From Chamaecyparis obtusa (taxonomy: Eukaryota; Streptophyta; Pinopsida; Cupressales; Cupressaceae), in NCBI GenBank assembly GCA_027943335.1, contig BSBK01000876.1, positions 802,501 through 866,500 on the forward strand: a DNA stretch of 64,000 nt. Reading direction: 5' to 3'. This document shows positions 48,361-61,400 of the stretch, in pieces. The translations under genes and the position numbers were made by a program. Under the pieces are notes generated by a model, which did not search any database, was not told where the DNA came from, and saw nothing but the letters and a program-made list of their open reading frames with translations. Positions within the stretch are counted from its first letter, which is position 1, and every line of letters starts with the position of its first letter.

Positions 48361-51070
48361 AAGCACCAAAAATAATAGTAACCATGTTATGAACCCTTAC
48401 CCTAACAATAATCCTAATCATATTCCTAACTATAAATCTTAACACTAAACTATATCCTAACTCCAATCATAATACTAACCATGATGTAAACCCTTAACCT
48501 AACAATAATCATAACCATAACCTAAGCCTAAACCATAAACTCTAATGCTAATCATAATCCTAAACCATAATCCAACCATCCTAACCCTCACCATAATCCT
48601 AATCCTAAACAAAATCATAACCCAATCCATAAACCCAACTCAAACCTAACCCTAACTATAATAAAGAAAAGAACTTAGATCTTTAATATAGTTTTTAAGT
48701 GATAAATTTTGAAATACACTTTTCTATATATAGAAAAATGCATTCTTAAGAGATAGATTTCAAAAATAAAATCAAACAAAATTAATTAATGTAACAATTC
48801 CTGAATATGTAATACATGTCTCTTACACTACAAGCATAAATTTGTAAAATGTACAAATCCATTCTAGAGTGTCATGAAAGGAAGCATTCAATGACAAAAA
48901 GATCAAAGAACATATCAATAACAATAAAATATGTATTGATCTCATTCAATGATAGTGACCTCTAATGATGTGTGTGTGTATGTGAGAGTGACCATAACCA
49001 AAAATCTAACCCTAACCTCAATTTTAAAATCTAATTGTAAAACTTGTCCTAACCCTAATAATAATTCTAACGCTAACCTTAATATTAATTCTAATACTAA
49101 TCCTAACCCTCATTCTAAGCATACCCTAAACTATAATCTTAACAATAACCCTAACAATGAGGTAAGTTACACTAATTCTTAAAATAATCCCAAACTAACC
49201 CTAAACCTTAACTATAAGCATAATGCTAACTTTTAATTGTAGAATAATTGTAAACCTCACCCTAACTATACTTGAAATCCACCCAACCCTAACCATGATC
49301 TAAACCCTAACCCTAACCCTAACTATAGTACCTAACTACATCCCTAACTATGATGAAAATGATAATTGAGAGAGAGAGAGAGAGTTATAAAACTGACCAC
49401 AATTCTAACAATAACTTTAAACCCTAGCCCTAACCATAACCAAAATATAACCCTAACCTTCAAACTAAACCTAACCCTCACCACAATTTTAAACTCTAAT
49501 CGTAAACCTTATCCTAACCCTAACCATAATTCTAACCCTAACCTTAATATTAATTCTAATACTAATCCTAACCCTTATTCTAAGCATACCCTAAACTATA
49601 ATCTTAATAATAACCCTAACAATGACGTAAACCCTAATTCTTATAATAATCCCAAAATAACCCTAAATCTTAATTGTAAGCATAATGATAGCTCTTAATT
49701 TAAGCATAATTCTAAACCTCACCCTAGATATACTTCAAATCCTAACCCAAACCCAACCCTTACCTTTATGTAATTCCTAACCCTAACTATAATTCCTAAC
49801 CTAACCCTAACTCTATCCCTAACTATGATGCAAATGATAATCGTAACCATAACCCTAACCCTCATCATAATCCTTATTCTAGCTCTATCCATAGCTAAAA
49901 TCTTAATCCTAACCCCGAAGTGAATTATAATCCTAACCATAACCAAACCCTAACCTTAACCAAATTGTCCTAACCAGGAACCTAATCCTCTGGGTAAGCA
50001 TGATGTCAACCCTAACCCCAACCAAGATCTTAACCACAACTATCAAACTTAACACTAACCTTAACAAAAATATAAACCATAAGCATCAACTGGAACCCTA
50101 ATGTAACAGTAACTATTACTAATCTTGACCATATTACTAAGCCTAATGCTAACCCCAACCCCTTACCTTAATCTTTACGTATAATGTTACACTAAATATG
50201 ATACACCGTGTAACTGTAAATATAACATCCTAACTCAAACCTCGACCTTAGTATAACACAATAATATTGATACTAATTGTAACTATAATTGTAACCGATC
50301 ACAAAAAACTACTCCTAAGGTTAAATTTTAACCCTAATCGTAACCATAACCCTGTCATTTACAAAAGTCAAATGCTAACCATAATGGTTATACTAACCCT
50401 TAATAGGTTAACCACAACCCTAATCGTAACCATAACCCATCATTAACCCTATAAGAAAAAATACATATGAACTTGATATCATATTACTAATTTGACCATT
50501 GACCCTATTTGTTATACTAACCTTAACCAATCTTTTAACCCTAATACTAATCCAAACTCAACACTTTGCATCTCATCATTAACCCATAATTAACCCTCAC
50601 CGCATTAGTAACCCTAATCCTAACCCCTTACCCTAATCTTAAACCTTAATGTTACACTAAATATGATACTAATCCTAACTGTAAATCTAACATCATATCC
50701 CTAACTACATCCTTAATCTCACCCTATCCCTAACCGTAACCCTAATTGTAACTCTTACCCAAACCCCAAATCATAAGGTAAAATGTCCTACAAACCCTAA
50801 CTCTCACCCTCACCCTAACCCTAACCCTAACCATAATTGTAACTCTTACACAAACCCTAACTCATAAGGTAAAATATCCTACTAACCCTAACTCTCACCC
50901 TATCCCTAACCCTAACGCTAACTGTAACTCTTACCCGAACCCTAGCTCATAACGTAAAATATCCTACTAACCTTAAATCTCACTCTATCCCTAACCCTAA
51001 CCCTAACTATAACTCTTACCCAAACCCTAACTCATAATGTAAAATGTCCCAATAACCCTAACTCTTACCC
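48361..51070 (-). repeat. Telomere-like CCCTAA block (right), degenerate
   Basis: Mirror of the left TTAGGG block: C-rich strand on plus. 48,360-50,586 is the reverse complement of 24,132-26,343, including the non-repetitive island (48,655-48,970), a GT/GA tract near 48,968-48,990 and GAGAGAGAGAGAGAG at 49,368. 50,587-51,070 has no left counterpart. The canonical plant TTTAGGG unit is rare; the 6-mer dominates. Confidence 0.85.
50750..51065 (-). repeat. 85-91 bp higher-order repeat in CCCTAA block
   Basis: Four units start AACTCTTACCCAAACCC and contain 'ATAAGGTAAAATRTCC', then 'AACCCTAACTCTCACC'. Starts are 50,750, 50,841, 50,926 and 51,011, a spacing of 91, 85 and 85 bp. Amplification of a mixed telomere-like/non-telomere unit shows this is not simple terminal telomere. 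Confidence 0.85.
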
Positions 51071-51248
51071 TATTTCAAATTATTTTAATAATTTATAATT
51101 TATAACTATATATATACTATTTTTTTCATTTTACAACATTAAACCTAATTGTTGCCCTAATAATTTTGTTTGACTTGATTTTTTGGCCATATACATAAAC
51201 ATTAGAAATCATAAAATATCTTCTATGTTGCATTGTGACTGCTACTAG

Positions 51249-51477
<229 letters not shown>

Positions 51478-51479
51478 GT

Positions 51480-52065
51480 TTATTCACATATACAATTTAT
51501 TTTCTAAATAAAAGGGAGAAAGACAAAAAGATTTTTTTATATTCCATGATATCAAGTTGTCATATTAGCCTACAAATGTCAAAATAATATGAAATTATCT
51601 CGTACTCCTTATAAGAAACACCTAACCATATTACAATATATTATTTAGTATCACCTCTACTTATAGACATTTATTGTCCAGGCATCTGCAAAACCACCCC
51701 CATTGACTTAATAATCAATGAAACTACCCATAAAATGGAAGTCTGAGGCATGGAGAGTTGAATCCCATGAGCGTAGACAGAGCATGCAACCTTCAAATTT
51801 CTCCCAACTGAACCATCCCCACCTGATGAAGAGCATATGCACATTCAATTGCAGAGTCACTGGAATAAATGGAGATATACCTTGTGTAAAAAGAGGAAAC
51901 TCAAAAAGGGGAAACATATTTCTGATGAGTTCGAATAGAATTGAATTGAATGTCAGGAATGGTCTATTGTATTCCGCTTGTTGTCTGTGTTTCACATAGG
52001 TTTGAGAAATGCTTCTTGCAGTTTGTAGCACATTTCATTTTAGTCCCACATTCGTTTCTTCAAGT
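51480..52065 (-). repeat. Direct-repeat end of arm unit (inner copy)
   Basis: The same ~600 bp occurs at the outer end of the right arm (about 57,785-58,460), starting 'GAATGTGGGACTAAA' on the minus strand and including the tRNA-like segment. The inner copy lacks about 100 bp present in the outer one and stops at 'TTATTCACATATACAATTTATT' beside the (AT)n. It may be an LTR of an unrecognised element or the edge of a tandem 6.4-kb unit. The empty gypsy-1 target, TATTG (CAATA reversed), lies at 51,965-51,969. Confidence 0.7.
51743..51824 (-). repeat. tRNA-derived-like segment, copy 2
   Basis: The A-box here is TGGTTCAGTTGG (51,804-51,815 reversed), with the same degenerate B-box GGGATTCAACTC. 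It is the most diverged of the three copies. Confidence 0.4.
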
Positions 52066-53089
52066 AATGCAGGGCGAAGAGACTGCCAATAGTAACCGAA
52101 TGTGTAATGGACTAAAGAAGCCTCCAACACTAGGAATGTTCCAGAAAATAGGAACAAAGATGAACATGTACAACATCACTGAACCATGAAACTACAAACT
52201 TTGTCAAGAAGGAACTGATAATTTGAAGATCCTCCACAGAAATATGACCAGGTAGAGAAGACTATAATCTACATGAGTGCCCTAAAATGACACTACTAAG
52301 ATTAGGAGGCAAACAAAGGCAAACACCTGAACTCAAAGATACAGATGGAATAAACACCAAAAGTTTGAAGAGCTAATCAATCAAAGCTGGAAGAGTGCAT
52401 CCAAAATAGGAAAGAAAAGAGTGTCCATATGGTAAATGATCCATCTCACTATAATGCATAGGTACCTAGCCACTACAACCGTCTAGTACATAGAATCAAA
52501 TATTGAATACATAGATCACACTATCAAACTAAGGAAGTAGTAGAACCAATAGTAGAAACCCCCTCATACTACTGACAAGGGAGTAATGAAAGGTAAACTG
52601 AAAAGATCATCCAATATGAACTGCATGATGAAGAAGAATCTAAAACATCGAATGTGTAGAGAGGGTACAAACACAAATAGACATACTTGAGGATAATGTC
52701 ATTGGAGGAACACTCACATGACAAAAAAAGATGGAAAACAAAGGCAAACATCAAAACCCCCTTGGCACTTTATAATGGAGTGCAAGTACATACAGAGAGA
52801 ACATGTGCAAGATCCCATCATACAATAGAATGGTACATTTATCTCAGTGTGTGTGCATAAAAAAAAATGCTACAAAAATGAAGTATAAACTGCTCAAAGA
52901 AGAGCAAAGGCTGCTAAAACAAAAGAACAACCTAAGATGATTCATTCCTTTAAAGGGAAGAGATCCCAGGACCTCAAATATCCAAGATATCCACCAGATT
53001 GCAAAAATACAAGAATTTGAATAAAATGAACCTAGAGAAAAATCTAGAAAAATGACTTACAACACTGAAAATCTCTCAGAACAAGCTTT

Positions 53090-53690
53090 CCAATGATATA
53101 TCATTTTCCAAAAATGGAGTCCGAATGCGGAAGATATAAGAGCTCTTGAAGTGCAAAAATGAACATCTAGATTTGGAAATGAAAAACACCATCAAAAAAT
53201 TAAAAATAGAAAATAAAACCTGTAGATCTACAAAGATCTCGGAATCCTCTTTCCGATGATATCTTGTTTGCAAAATTTTGACACCATTTGCTCAAGATAT
53301 GAGCAAAAATCCAAAAGCTACACTCGAGGGCCCAAAGAAGGTGTTTGGAAGAATCTGAAAATGCGTGACATTAGAAAAAGGACAAAATCACACATGAAAC
53401 CATTATATCTGATAAAAGATCAGAAAGAGCTTTTCAGCAATATCTCATTTGCCAAAAATGGAGCCCGGATGCAAAAGATATTGAACCCAGAGCACATGAG
53501 CACTGAGATGCAAGCTAACAAAGAAACCTCTGTCTTTGATTGCAATAAATGCAACAAAAATTTTGAAATCAAGAAACCACACCAAAAAATTATTATCTGT
53601 CTCATAATTACATTTTCGGTGATATCTCGTTCTCTCAATTTTGATATCGGATGCCCAAGTTATGTACAAAATATGGATTGTCTACCAGAA
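53090..53690 (-). repeat. Degenerate 181-bp tandem repeat (right arm)
   Basis: Mirror of 7640-8240. The cores read CTTTCCRRYGATATCTC on the plus strand, for example near 53,090, 53,250 and 53,620. The 178-codon frame 53,256-53,792 runs through it and is open only by chance as far as I can judge; the left arm has it broken into pieces. Confidence 0.6.
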
Positions 53691-53749
53691 AGTGCAGTTG
53701 AACTGCCTCAAAGATCATGCAAAGCCAAAAAAAAGATAACTGTCATGGT

Positions 53750-53905
53750 TAGGGTAGCCACCAGGAACCGTGGCCATTACCTCCAGTGGTGACTGTGGTG
53801 GTTACCGTGGCCCGTCGGTGGTGACCGCAGAGGTTACCGCGGGCCGTCGATGTTAACACCGGCAGTGACCGTGGCCCATCAGCGGTGGCGCCTGGGTGTA
53901 CTGTG
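53750..53905 (-). repeat. GC-rich GGTNACC patch (right arm)
   Basis: Mirror of 7420-7565, with GGTGACTGTGGTGGTTACCG-type sequence repeated and CGGTGGTGACCG. The two arms differ here more than elsewhere, partly at CpG positions. Confidence 0.5.
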
Positions 53906-54320
53906 TTGGATTGCATGCCAGGCCATATGGCCGAGTACGCCAATTTATTTTGCCTCCAACATCAACTTGTCCAAAATTGACAAGTTTTATATGAATTTTG
54001 ACTATATCGAATGCTCCAGACATAACCGCAAGGTCTGATTGGGCCAGAAGTGCTCTAAAAAATAGTGATCACCTCGGGATCCGTGTCAGGGCCGATTGTA
54101 ATTTTTTTCCCATAGATTCCAACTTTGTCCAAATTGGACAAATTTTATATGGATCTTGGGGTTCTTGGGCGCTATGAACGCAACCATGAGATCCATTTGA
54201 AGCCAAGATGACCAAAAAATTAGGTCCCCCCAGATCTAATAGGAAACCCTCTCTGAAAATGCATATCTGACGAACACGACCGACTCTCTCAAGAAGAGGA
54301 TAGGGGCAATCAGATCTGAA

Positions 54321-54332
54321 GCTCTGATACCA
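54321..54332 (-). promoter_or_regulatory. tRNA-Met primer-binding site (right arm)
   Basis: On the minus strand TGGTATCAGAGC, the canonical plant copia primer site; the left-arm copy has one substitution. Confidence 0.85.
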
Positions 54333-54334
54333 TA

Positions 54335-54716
54335 TTGGAGTTGATGAAAAATAACCCACAAGTCCAAGAACACCTGCACGTAAACACCTGTCATAGAAAG
54401 AGAGAGAAGCAAATAGCTATGTAGACCTAAATGTATGGATCCACGAGGGAGGAGAAATCCTTGATGTGCAAAAACAAAAGTTGCAATCAATAATGAAATG
54501 TCAGAAAAAAAGGTTACAACATGTTATGAGATCAATCCTTATAAAAGGAGATCAGAAAATGTAAAAAAGTAAAACCCTAGGTTGCATAATAATAATTAAT
54601 AAAATAATTAATTATTATATGCCTAAAGTTTAGCTTAAGTAGAAAGAGGTAATAAGTGACTTAATAATTAAATCAATATGATTCAATTAATAAGAAAACA
54701 CCTTATTACTCTAACA
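54335..54716 (-). mobile_element. Copia-type LTR (right arm)
   Basis: It begins TGTTAGAGTAATAAGG on the minus strand and ends CTCCA before the primer site. It is the counterpart of 6540-6921. No coding interior follows. Confidence 0.65.
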
Positions 54717-54719
54717 GAA

Positions 54720-55195
54720 ACAATATAAAATTTATATGTCCAAAATCGTACTTTTGAGATCTAGAAAAAGGTACTTTTAGTTTTTTAACATTTTCTATTT
54801 TGATCAGAGAAAGGAACAACAGAAGTGCAAAATTTTGGTTTTTTTGTGTTTTTAGAGGTTTGGCTGCCAAGATGGCATGCCACCTAGGTAGACTCAGTCG
54901 AATCTGACTGGGCCGAGTTTGACTACGTTAAGTCCTACTGGGTCGAGTACCCTTAGGGGTTGGTCCCTCGTGAGCAGCCAAATAATGTGCAAATGAGGGG
55001 CCTGAGATGTTTTTTTATATTTAAAATACCATATAGACTCAGTCGAGATGTACTCAGCCGAGTACCACTCAGCCCAGTCTACTGGGCCATGTGGCGCTTA
55101 TGTGTACTCGACCATGTTAGACTCGGCTGAGTCTAACTAGACCGAGTGATTTGAGTTAGCCCAAAAGGTGACACTCAATTGTGCTTTTACCCACA
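54720..55195 (-). repeat. ACTCGRCY palindrome-cluster repeat (right arm)
   Basis: Mirror of 6046-6539. The palindromes have drifted differently from the left (for example GACTCGGCTGAGTC near 55,118 against GACTCGGCCGAGTC on the left), with changes mainly at the central CpG/CpA positions. Confidence 0.6.
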
Positions 55196-56984
55196 AGTAT
55201 ATTACAATCTATTATTGATTTCTAAATAATATATTACAACATTAATGTTGTTTCACTACCTTGATTTCCTTACAATAATCATTAGTGATCATGATCTTAT
55301 ATTTACTATCTAAAGTTTAGATAAATTTATTTTCCTTTTTGGGTACTCGATTTAATCATAACTCTTCATACCATATCTAGTTAGATGAGAAAAATATATT
55401 TTTTTAAAAAAGTTCTTTGAGATTTATATTGTTGTTTCATTTTAAATAAGTAGTCTTAATGAGTGGTGTTATAATGATTTTTTCATGGTTCTTTAAAAAT
55501 ATCTCCAATTATACATTAGATGGATATTATTCTCATCCATCACATCACCATTTAAAATTACACCAATAGTTTAGGCCAAGGAAGATCACATGAATAATCA
55601 TCAATAGGCACATTATATTCTCAAGGAGAATTTTACTATGACACAAAATAAAATAAAATAATGTAAAATAACCAACACCATTGTCAAAGAAGTTTTAAAG
55701 AGGATGAATGAGGTTTCTTGAGATATCAACTATACAATCAAACATTTTTGAAGGAAAATATGATTTTTATATATGAATGAGGTTTCTTGAGATATCAACT
55801 ATACAATAAAGACATGTCCATTTTTATATATGAATTTTTTTAAAAAGGCAATTAGTCAAAATTTCCTTATATAACATGTGGTACTAGTGTTGGATGAAGA
55901 GGAAAGATTAATCTTAGATCTAAATTTAATTATCCATATTTACACAAAGAATTCAAGTACTACAACAATCACAAATTACCTCATTCAATAAAAGTATTTT
56001 CTTATTAAGGATTCTACACATGAAGTTTAAGATTTCATGTAGAAGCTCCCATGGAATTGGTAAACACTGAGGATATTCCCTATGTAGAGGGGGTCATGCC
56101 ATGACTATAACCTATAGGGTGCATGAGGATATGCATAGTTGGTGTGTGGCTAGCACAAATTTTTAATTAAATCAATTGATCATTAATTTTTCTTACATAG
56201 ATAGTTAAGATAGATTTTGTGGACCAATTACACATGTATAATTCATATAAGTGACATCGATTAGTTTATTAGCATCACATTATGAATTTTATTCTTATTG
56301 TTCAAACTTTTAGAATTTTCCCCACTTGAAGTGGCTTATTTTTCTCAAGTATTATGACATATTTCTAATTAAATTATTCTCTTGCAAAAGTTATTTTATT
56401 ATAAAGCCTACACAATTCAATGTAAAGATGACAATAGAATAAAGGATTTTATTTTGAAGAATCTACAAAGAATTATATATTCTTCTCATTATTTTCTCTT
56501 CAAATTTTGTCTAGGCCTTGCTTCCTCACTTTATTCTCATGTTCTTAGGTATGCAACAAATGTTGGTTTCTTACATCCTACTTATTTATGTGTAATCATT
56601 TATGTGCATTAAACATGAACTATTGATCTTTGTGGATTTTCTAAACATAAATCTATTATACAATTATTTATGAGGTTTATGATAAGTTTGAATCATAATG
56701 TGTAATTTTTTAGTACCAATGAACACCATTGTTGTGTTCAATATCTTAAAGATTATTAATCTTTTTATTAGATACTACACATGTGTTCATGTCAGACATG
56801 GGAATCTAAATAAATCAAAAGTGTACACAATACTTCTTGGGAGATCTTTATCATTGAATTAGTTACCTAGGTTCTAGAACTTATAAACTAAACAACTAAA
56901 GTTTGCTAATAACATATTGTATGACCAAGAGTTAATCTAAGTGTTCAGTGTGAAAGTGACAAAGTCCTAATATGAATATAAGTT

Positions 56985-57680
56985 TTGTTATGATATTATA
57001 ACACCACTCAACCTAACCCATCACCATTTTATCATAAGATATTATAACACCACTTCTCATAACCCATAAAATTTAAAGTTAGATGTAGCAGAATTACTAA
57101 ATTGTTATTATATGATAACATCACTCAACCTAAGCCATGAAAGATGGAGTTGCATGTAGAAGAATGATAATTTTATCATATGATATTATAACATCACTTA
57201 CCCTAACCCATAAAATATAAAGAGTCAGATATAGAAGAATGAACAATTTTTCATGATATTGTAACATCACTTAACCTAACCATGCCCATTTTATCATATG
57301 ATATTATAACATCACTTACCAAAACCCTTAAAAAATAAAGAGTCGGATTAGAAGAATGACCAATTTGTCATAATATTAAAAACATCACTAACCTAAACCA
57401 TGAAAGATAGACTTGCATGTAGAAGAATGACAATTTTATCATATGCTATGATAACATCACTTACCCTAACCCATAAAAGATAAAAAGCACACAGGAGAAT
57501 AACCAATTTGTCATGGTATTATACTATCATTCAACCAAACCTGTGAAAGATAGAGTTGTGTGTCAAAGAATGATCATGATATTATAAGATCACTTGACGT
57601 AACCAATAAACGATTAAAATATTATGTAAAAGAATAATCATTTCGTTGTGACATTATAACGTTAGTCAACCTATCCTATA
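56985..57680 (-). repeat. 72-bp minisatellite (right arm)
   Basis: Reverse complement of 3543-4235 with the same order of long and short units. Confidence 0.85.
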
Positions 57681-58190
57681 AAAAATAAAGAATCACACTT
57701 AAAGCAATAACAATTTTAACTTCTATAAAGATCTTTTAGTCTATTATATGTCTTGAATCATCATGTGAATAATTTCTTAGATTGTTATTCACATATACCA
57801 TTTATTTTCTAGAAATAGAGAAATTGAAAAGGAAAGAGATAAAAAAAAATTGTTTCTTTTGTTTTCTTGCATCTGCATCTTGATGATGGATCAAAGAGTG
57901 TGATCCAAAACATTGATATTAATATTTTTTACACAATCAAATCTTAGAAAAATTGTATAACATGATTCTTATGTAGTCCACAATATTGAGCTTTCTGAAT
58001 ATTGATCTACAGATAACAGAACCATATGAGATCATCTGGTACCCCTTATAAAAAAACACTAAACTATACTACAATTTATTGTTTAGTACCACTTCTACTT
58101 ATTATACATTTATTGTCCAATAATACTAAAGGCATCTGTAAACCGCCCCATTGACTTAATAATCAATGAAATTATCCATAAAATGGCAGT

Positions 58191-58272
58191 CTGAGGCATG
58201 GAGAGTTGAATCCCGTGAGCGTAGACGGAGCATGCAACCTTCTGATTTCTCCCAACTGAGCCATCCCTGCCT
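58191..58272 (-). repeat. tRNA-derived-like segment, copy 3
   Basis: The A-box TGGCTCAGTTGG (58,252-58,263 reversed) is identical to copy 1. Confidence 0.4.
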
Positions 58273-58497
58273 GATGAAGAGCATATGCACATTCAATTGC
58301 AGAGCCACCAGAATAAATGGAGATGGACCTTCTGTAAATGTCTGTGTTTCGCACATGTTTGAGAAATACATTTTGTAATTTGCAGCGCAGCGCCTTTTAG
58401 TTTAGTCCCACATTCGTTTCTTGGCTACTCAAAGCGGCATACACCAATTTTCGGATGCTACCTTCTTCTAGAAGGGGGCCATAATACGAAGCAAAAT

Positions 58498-61400
58498 TGA
58501 TTTGAGGAAATGGTGAATCATAATATGTGATATTTATCAGTTCTAATTCTAGGAGATTAGATGGCTCATTTCTACTTGTTTGTAATTAGGCGAAAAATAT
58601 TAGAATTATATTTTATATATGCTTTCTAAAAGGCTCTCTTCCCGTATTTTTATTTCGATGCTGAGGATTTTTATGTGATTTTTTCAAGCTCTTCATGAAA
58701 TCTACGTGTTATGTCAATATTAAGCTTTAGGCTCTCCTTTTCCATTGGCCTCTAGCCGTCATTGGTATCATCCATCATGCAGTCGTATTTTCCTTCGACT
58801 CTTTATGAATGGTTATTGGTATCATTCCATCATTCAGGTGTATTTTTCTTTGAGACTTTATGAATGCACGCCTCCTTCGCACACCATACCTTCATTAGGT
58901 TGCTTTGGACTTCAACTTTCACATTCCCGTTATAGTAACCTTGCAACAAAATATCATATATTGTTTCTAAAACCTTATACTCCACTTGAATTGATGTGTT
59001 TCTATGAACTCTCTAGCATGATATTACATGTTTTAATGGTCATAAATGATTAAGATTAGTTCATTTTATATATTAGTGATACGAAATACTTTTTATCAAA
59101 AGCTTATAAGAAGATTTATTTAGGCAAGCTTCTTCTTTAACTTTTGTTTTTTCATAATTTTTTTTAACAAAAAACTAGGCATAGTTTTTTTTCTAAAGGA
59201 TTTGAGATATCAAAAAAGTTGCAAAAGCAAATCAGTTTTTAAATTTACTGACTTATACTCCTAAAAGTTATAGAACGCTACCTAATACACAAGGCCATCT
59301 TGTTAGCTACTAGCAGTAGATAAGGTTGCTTTACAAGTTATCATTGTTCATCTTAGGCCTTAGATAATTGACTTTCTAACCTAGATTGATGTCAAAAGTG
59401 TATAATAGATTTCAAGACCTATCCATGCTCATAAGTCATAAATAAGAGATTTATTAGGTCATTTTGTTCAATTTTATTATTTTCTCTTACTATCATAAAT
59501 TAGGACTTTAGATTTTTAGTTAAATTCTATATCTCTATTATAGATCAAGACTTGAAAAATATTGGGATGCCTCATGATGTCCACATTCGTTCGTTCCTAT
59601 TTCACAAACTCATCATCTCATCTTCTAGGTGAAACAATTGCAACTTTGCCAACTTAAATTGATTGTTTTAACTCACATTAATTAGGATCTTATATGTTTA
59701 CTATCAATTTTACACTTTCTATTGGTTGTCAATAAGTGGGCAATATTTAAAATTTGAGACACAATGTTAATGAGCTTCTTAACTACTTCCATATCTCTCT
59801 CTTCTCTCTAAAAAATGCCACTCCTTGGATATTATAGTTATGGTGGCTACAAGGATTGGACATTGCAATCAAACAAGCCATTCTTCATAACAACCATTCC
59901 GTTACCTCTAGACATGTCCAAACTTCACAAGAAACTATAAAACAAAATTCTAAGAAATGTCCTAAAGATCACTTCTTCATACATGTGCATCTAGTACCAC
60001 ATTTTTATTATTTTCCATTCTATTGTATAAGTCTTATGCATTTCTAGTTAGCATAGTTTATTAACTTTTCAAGCCAATTGTCAATTTTAGTTGACATGGT
60101 TGTTAATTAAGGTTAGGTTAGTTGGAGACAACCTTAGGCAACATTAATTAACATGTTTGCACATGCAACCACACTTAAGAGCCTAATCATGCAATTTATT
60201 TAAAAAGGTTCACCTTAAGTTTCTTTCGTATTCATATAACACAACAATATTTTGTGGCATGGGTTAAAGTGTGGAAGTCAAGATGGGAATATACTCATGA
60301 AAAATAAAATTTGTTCAAGAGTAATGATCTATAAGTTATAATGAGAAAAATAACAAGCTTGTGTCACACTTTCAACCAAAATATAGCTTCTATCAAAAGT
60401 GTTTCAAGGCCAAAACAATTTTGGTTGGAATGAGTTTGCTTGAAACCACGTGGTGTATGTGTGGTATATAGAGTTTTGGGTGGAAGGTTTTTATTCAAAA
60501 CTATAAAATAAAAATTTTCTATCAAAAATTTGAATCATTTGTTTAATTTACATGTAAAGTTTTGGGTGAAATAAAATTCCACATGCACAAACATGCTCTT
60601 ACAATATTTAATTACAATTTCATAAAATATTACCACTTTGTCTCATTCTTTAGTTGGTTTTCTTCTAGAATAGAAAATTGCCAAACATGCACCCATGCGT
60701 CCACCTTATCTTAAAGAATCTTTCATCTCCACAATCATGCAATGGACTTGTTTTGATCCACCAAAAAGGTTATTATGCTTCTTCTAAAATTCCACATCTA
60801 ACTTCCCCATATTCAAATTTAATTACATGAAATTCATCCAAATGTTATTCAAGAATCAAATTTAATTTGTTACAAATATACCAAAATGTTTCACTTTATT
60901 AACCTAAACCCTAAACCCACCTAATATCCACTTAAGAAAAACAACTAAACTAGACTAATTAAACTTAAATAATCATATTGGATGATGTTGATTGCTAGGG
61001 ATTGCTAAGGATGCTCCTACATCATCTTATCTTAAGATATTCCTTACCTTCTCAAGCTTTCATTTAATTACATCACAACCAAAAAAAATAGATTTTAGTA
61101 AAATCAAAGTTGAGATGTTTTCTCAAGAGAGGCCCACTACTTACATTAAATGACACTCATAGAATTTTAGAATTGTAATTGATTAAAAACAAACTTTATA
61201 ACGTGCATGGTAGCAAGACAAAAATTGATGGAGTGTGATGGATTGTGGAAAACTCATACCAACTAAATATGAAAATATTCGATTGAATCTATTAAATGAA
61301 AATTTACAACAAGACATGAAAATACATAATAAAAAAAATTAGATATAGAGATTTTAAAATATTGAAACTTATTTAAATTTAAATATTTTTACCATTACTT

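Larger units (their letters stand above)
51966..58497 (-). repeat. Right inverted arm, outer part
   Basis: Reverse complement of 2723-9344. The internal landmarks mirror the left arm: 181-bp repeat (53,090-53,690), GC patch (53,750-53,905), primer site (54,321-54,332), copia LTR (54,335-54,716), palindrome cluster (54,890-55,150), AT-rich DNA, minisatellite (56,985-57,680), tRNA-like segment (58,191-58,272). The outer limit is 'CTAGAAGGGGGCCATAATACGAA' at about 58,495, matching the left 'TATAGGCCCCCATCTAG' at 2730-2746. Confidence 0.93.

Noticed and set aside
53256..53792. 178-codon frame in the right arm as a possible gene
   Set aside because: It runs through the degenerate 181-bp repeat and the edge of the GC patch, is broken in the left arm copy, and shows no domain.
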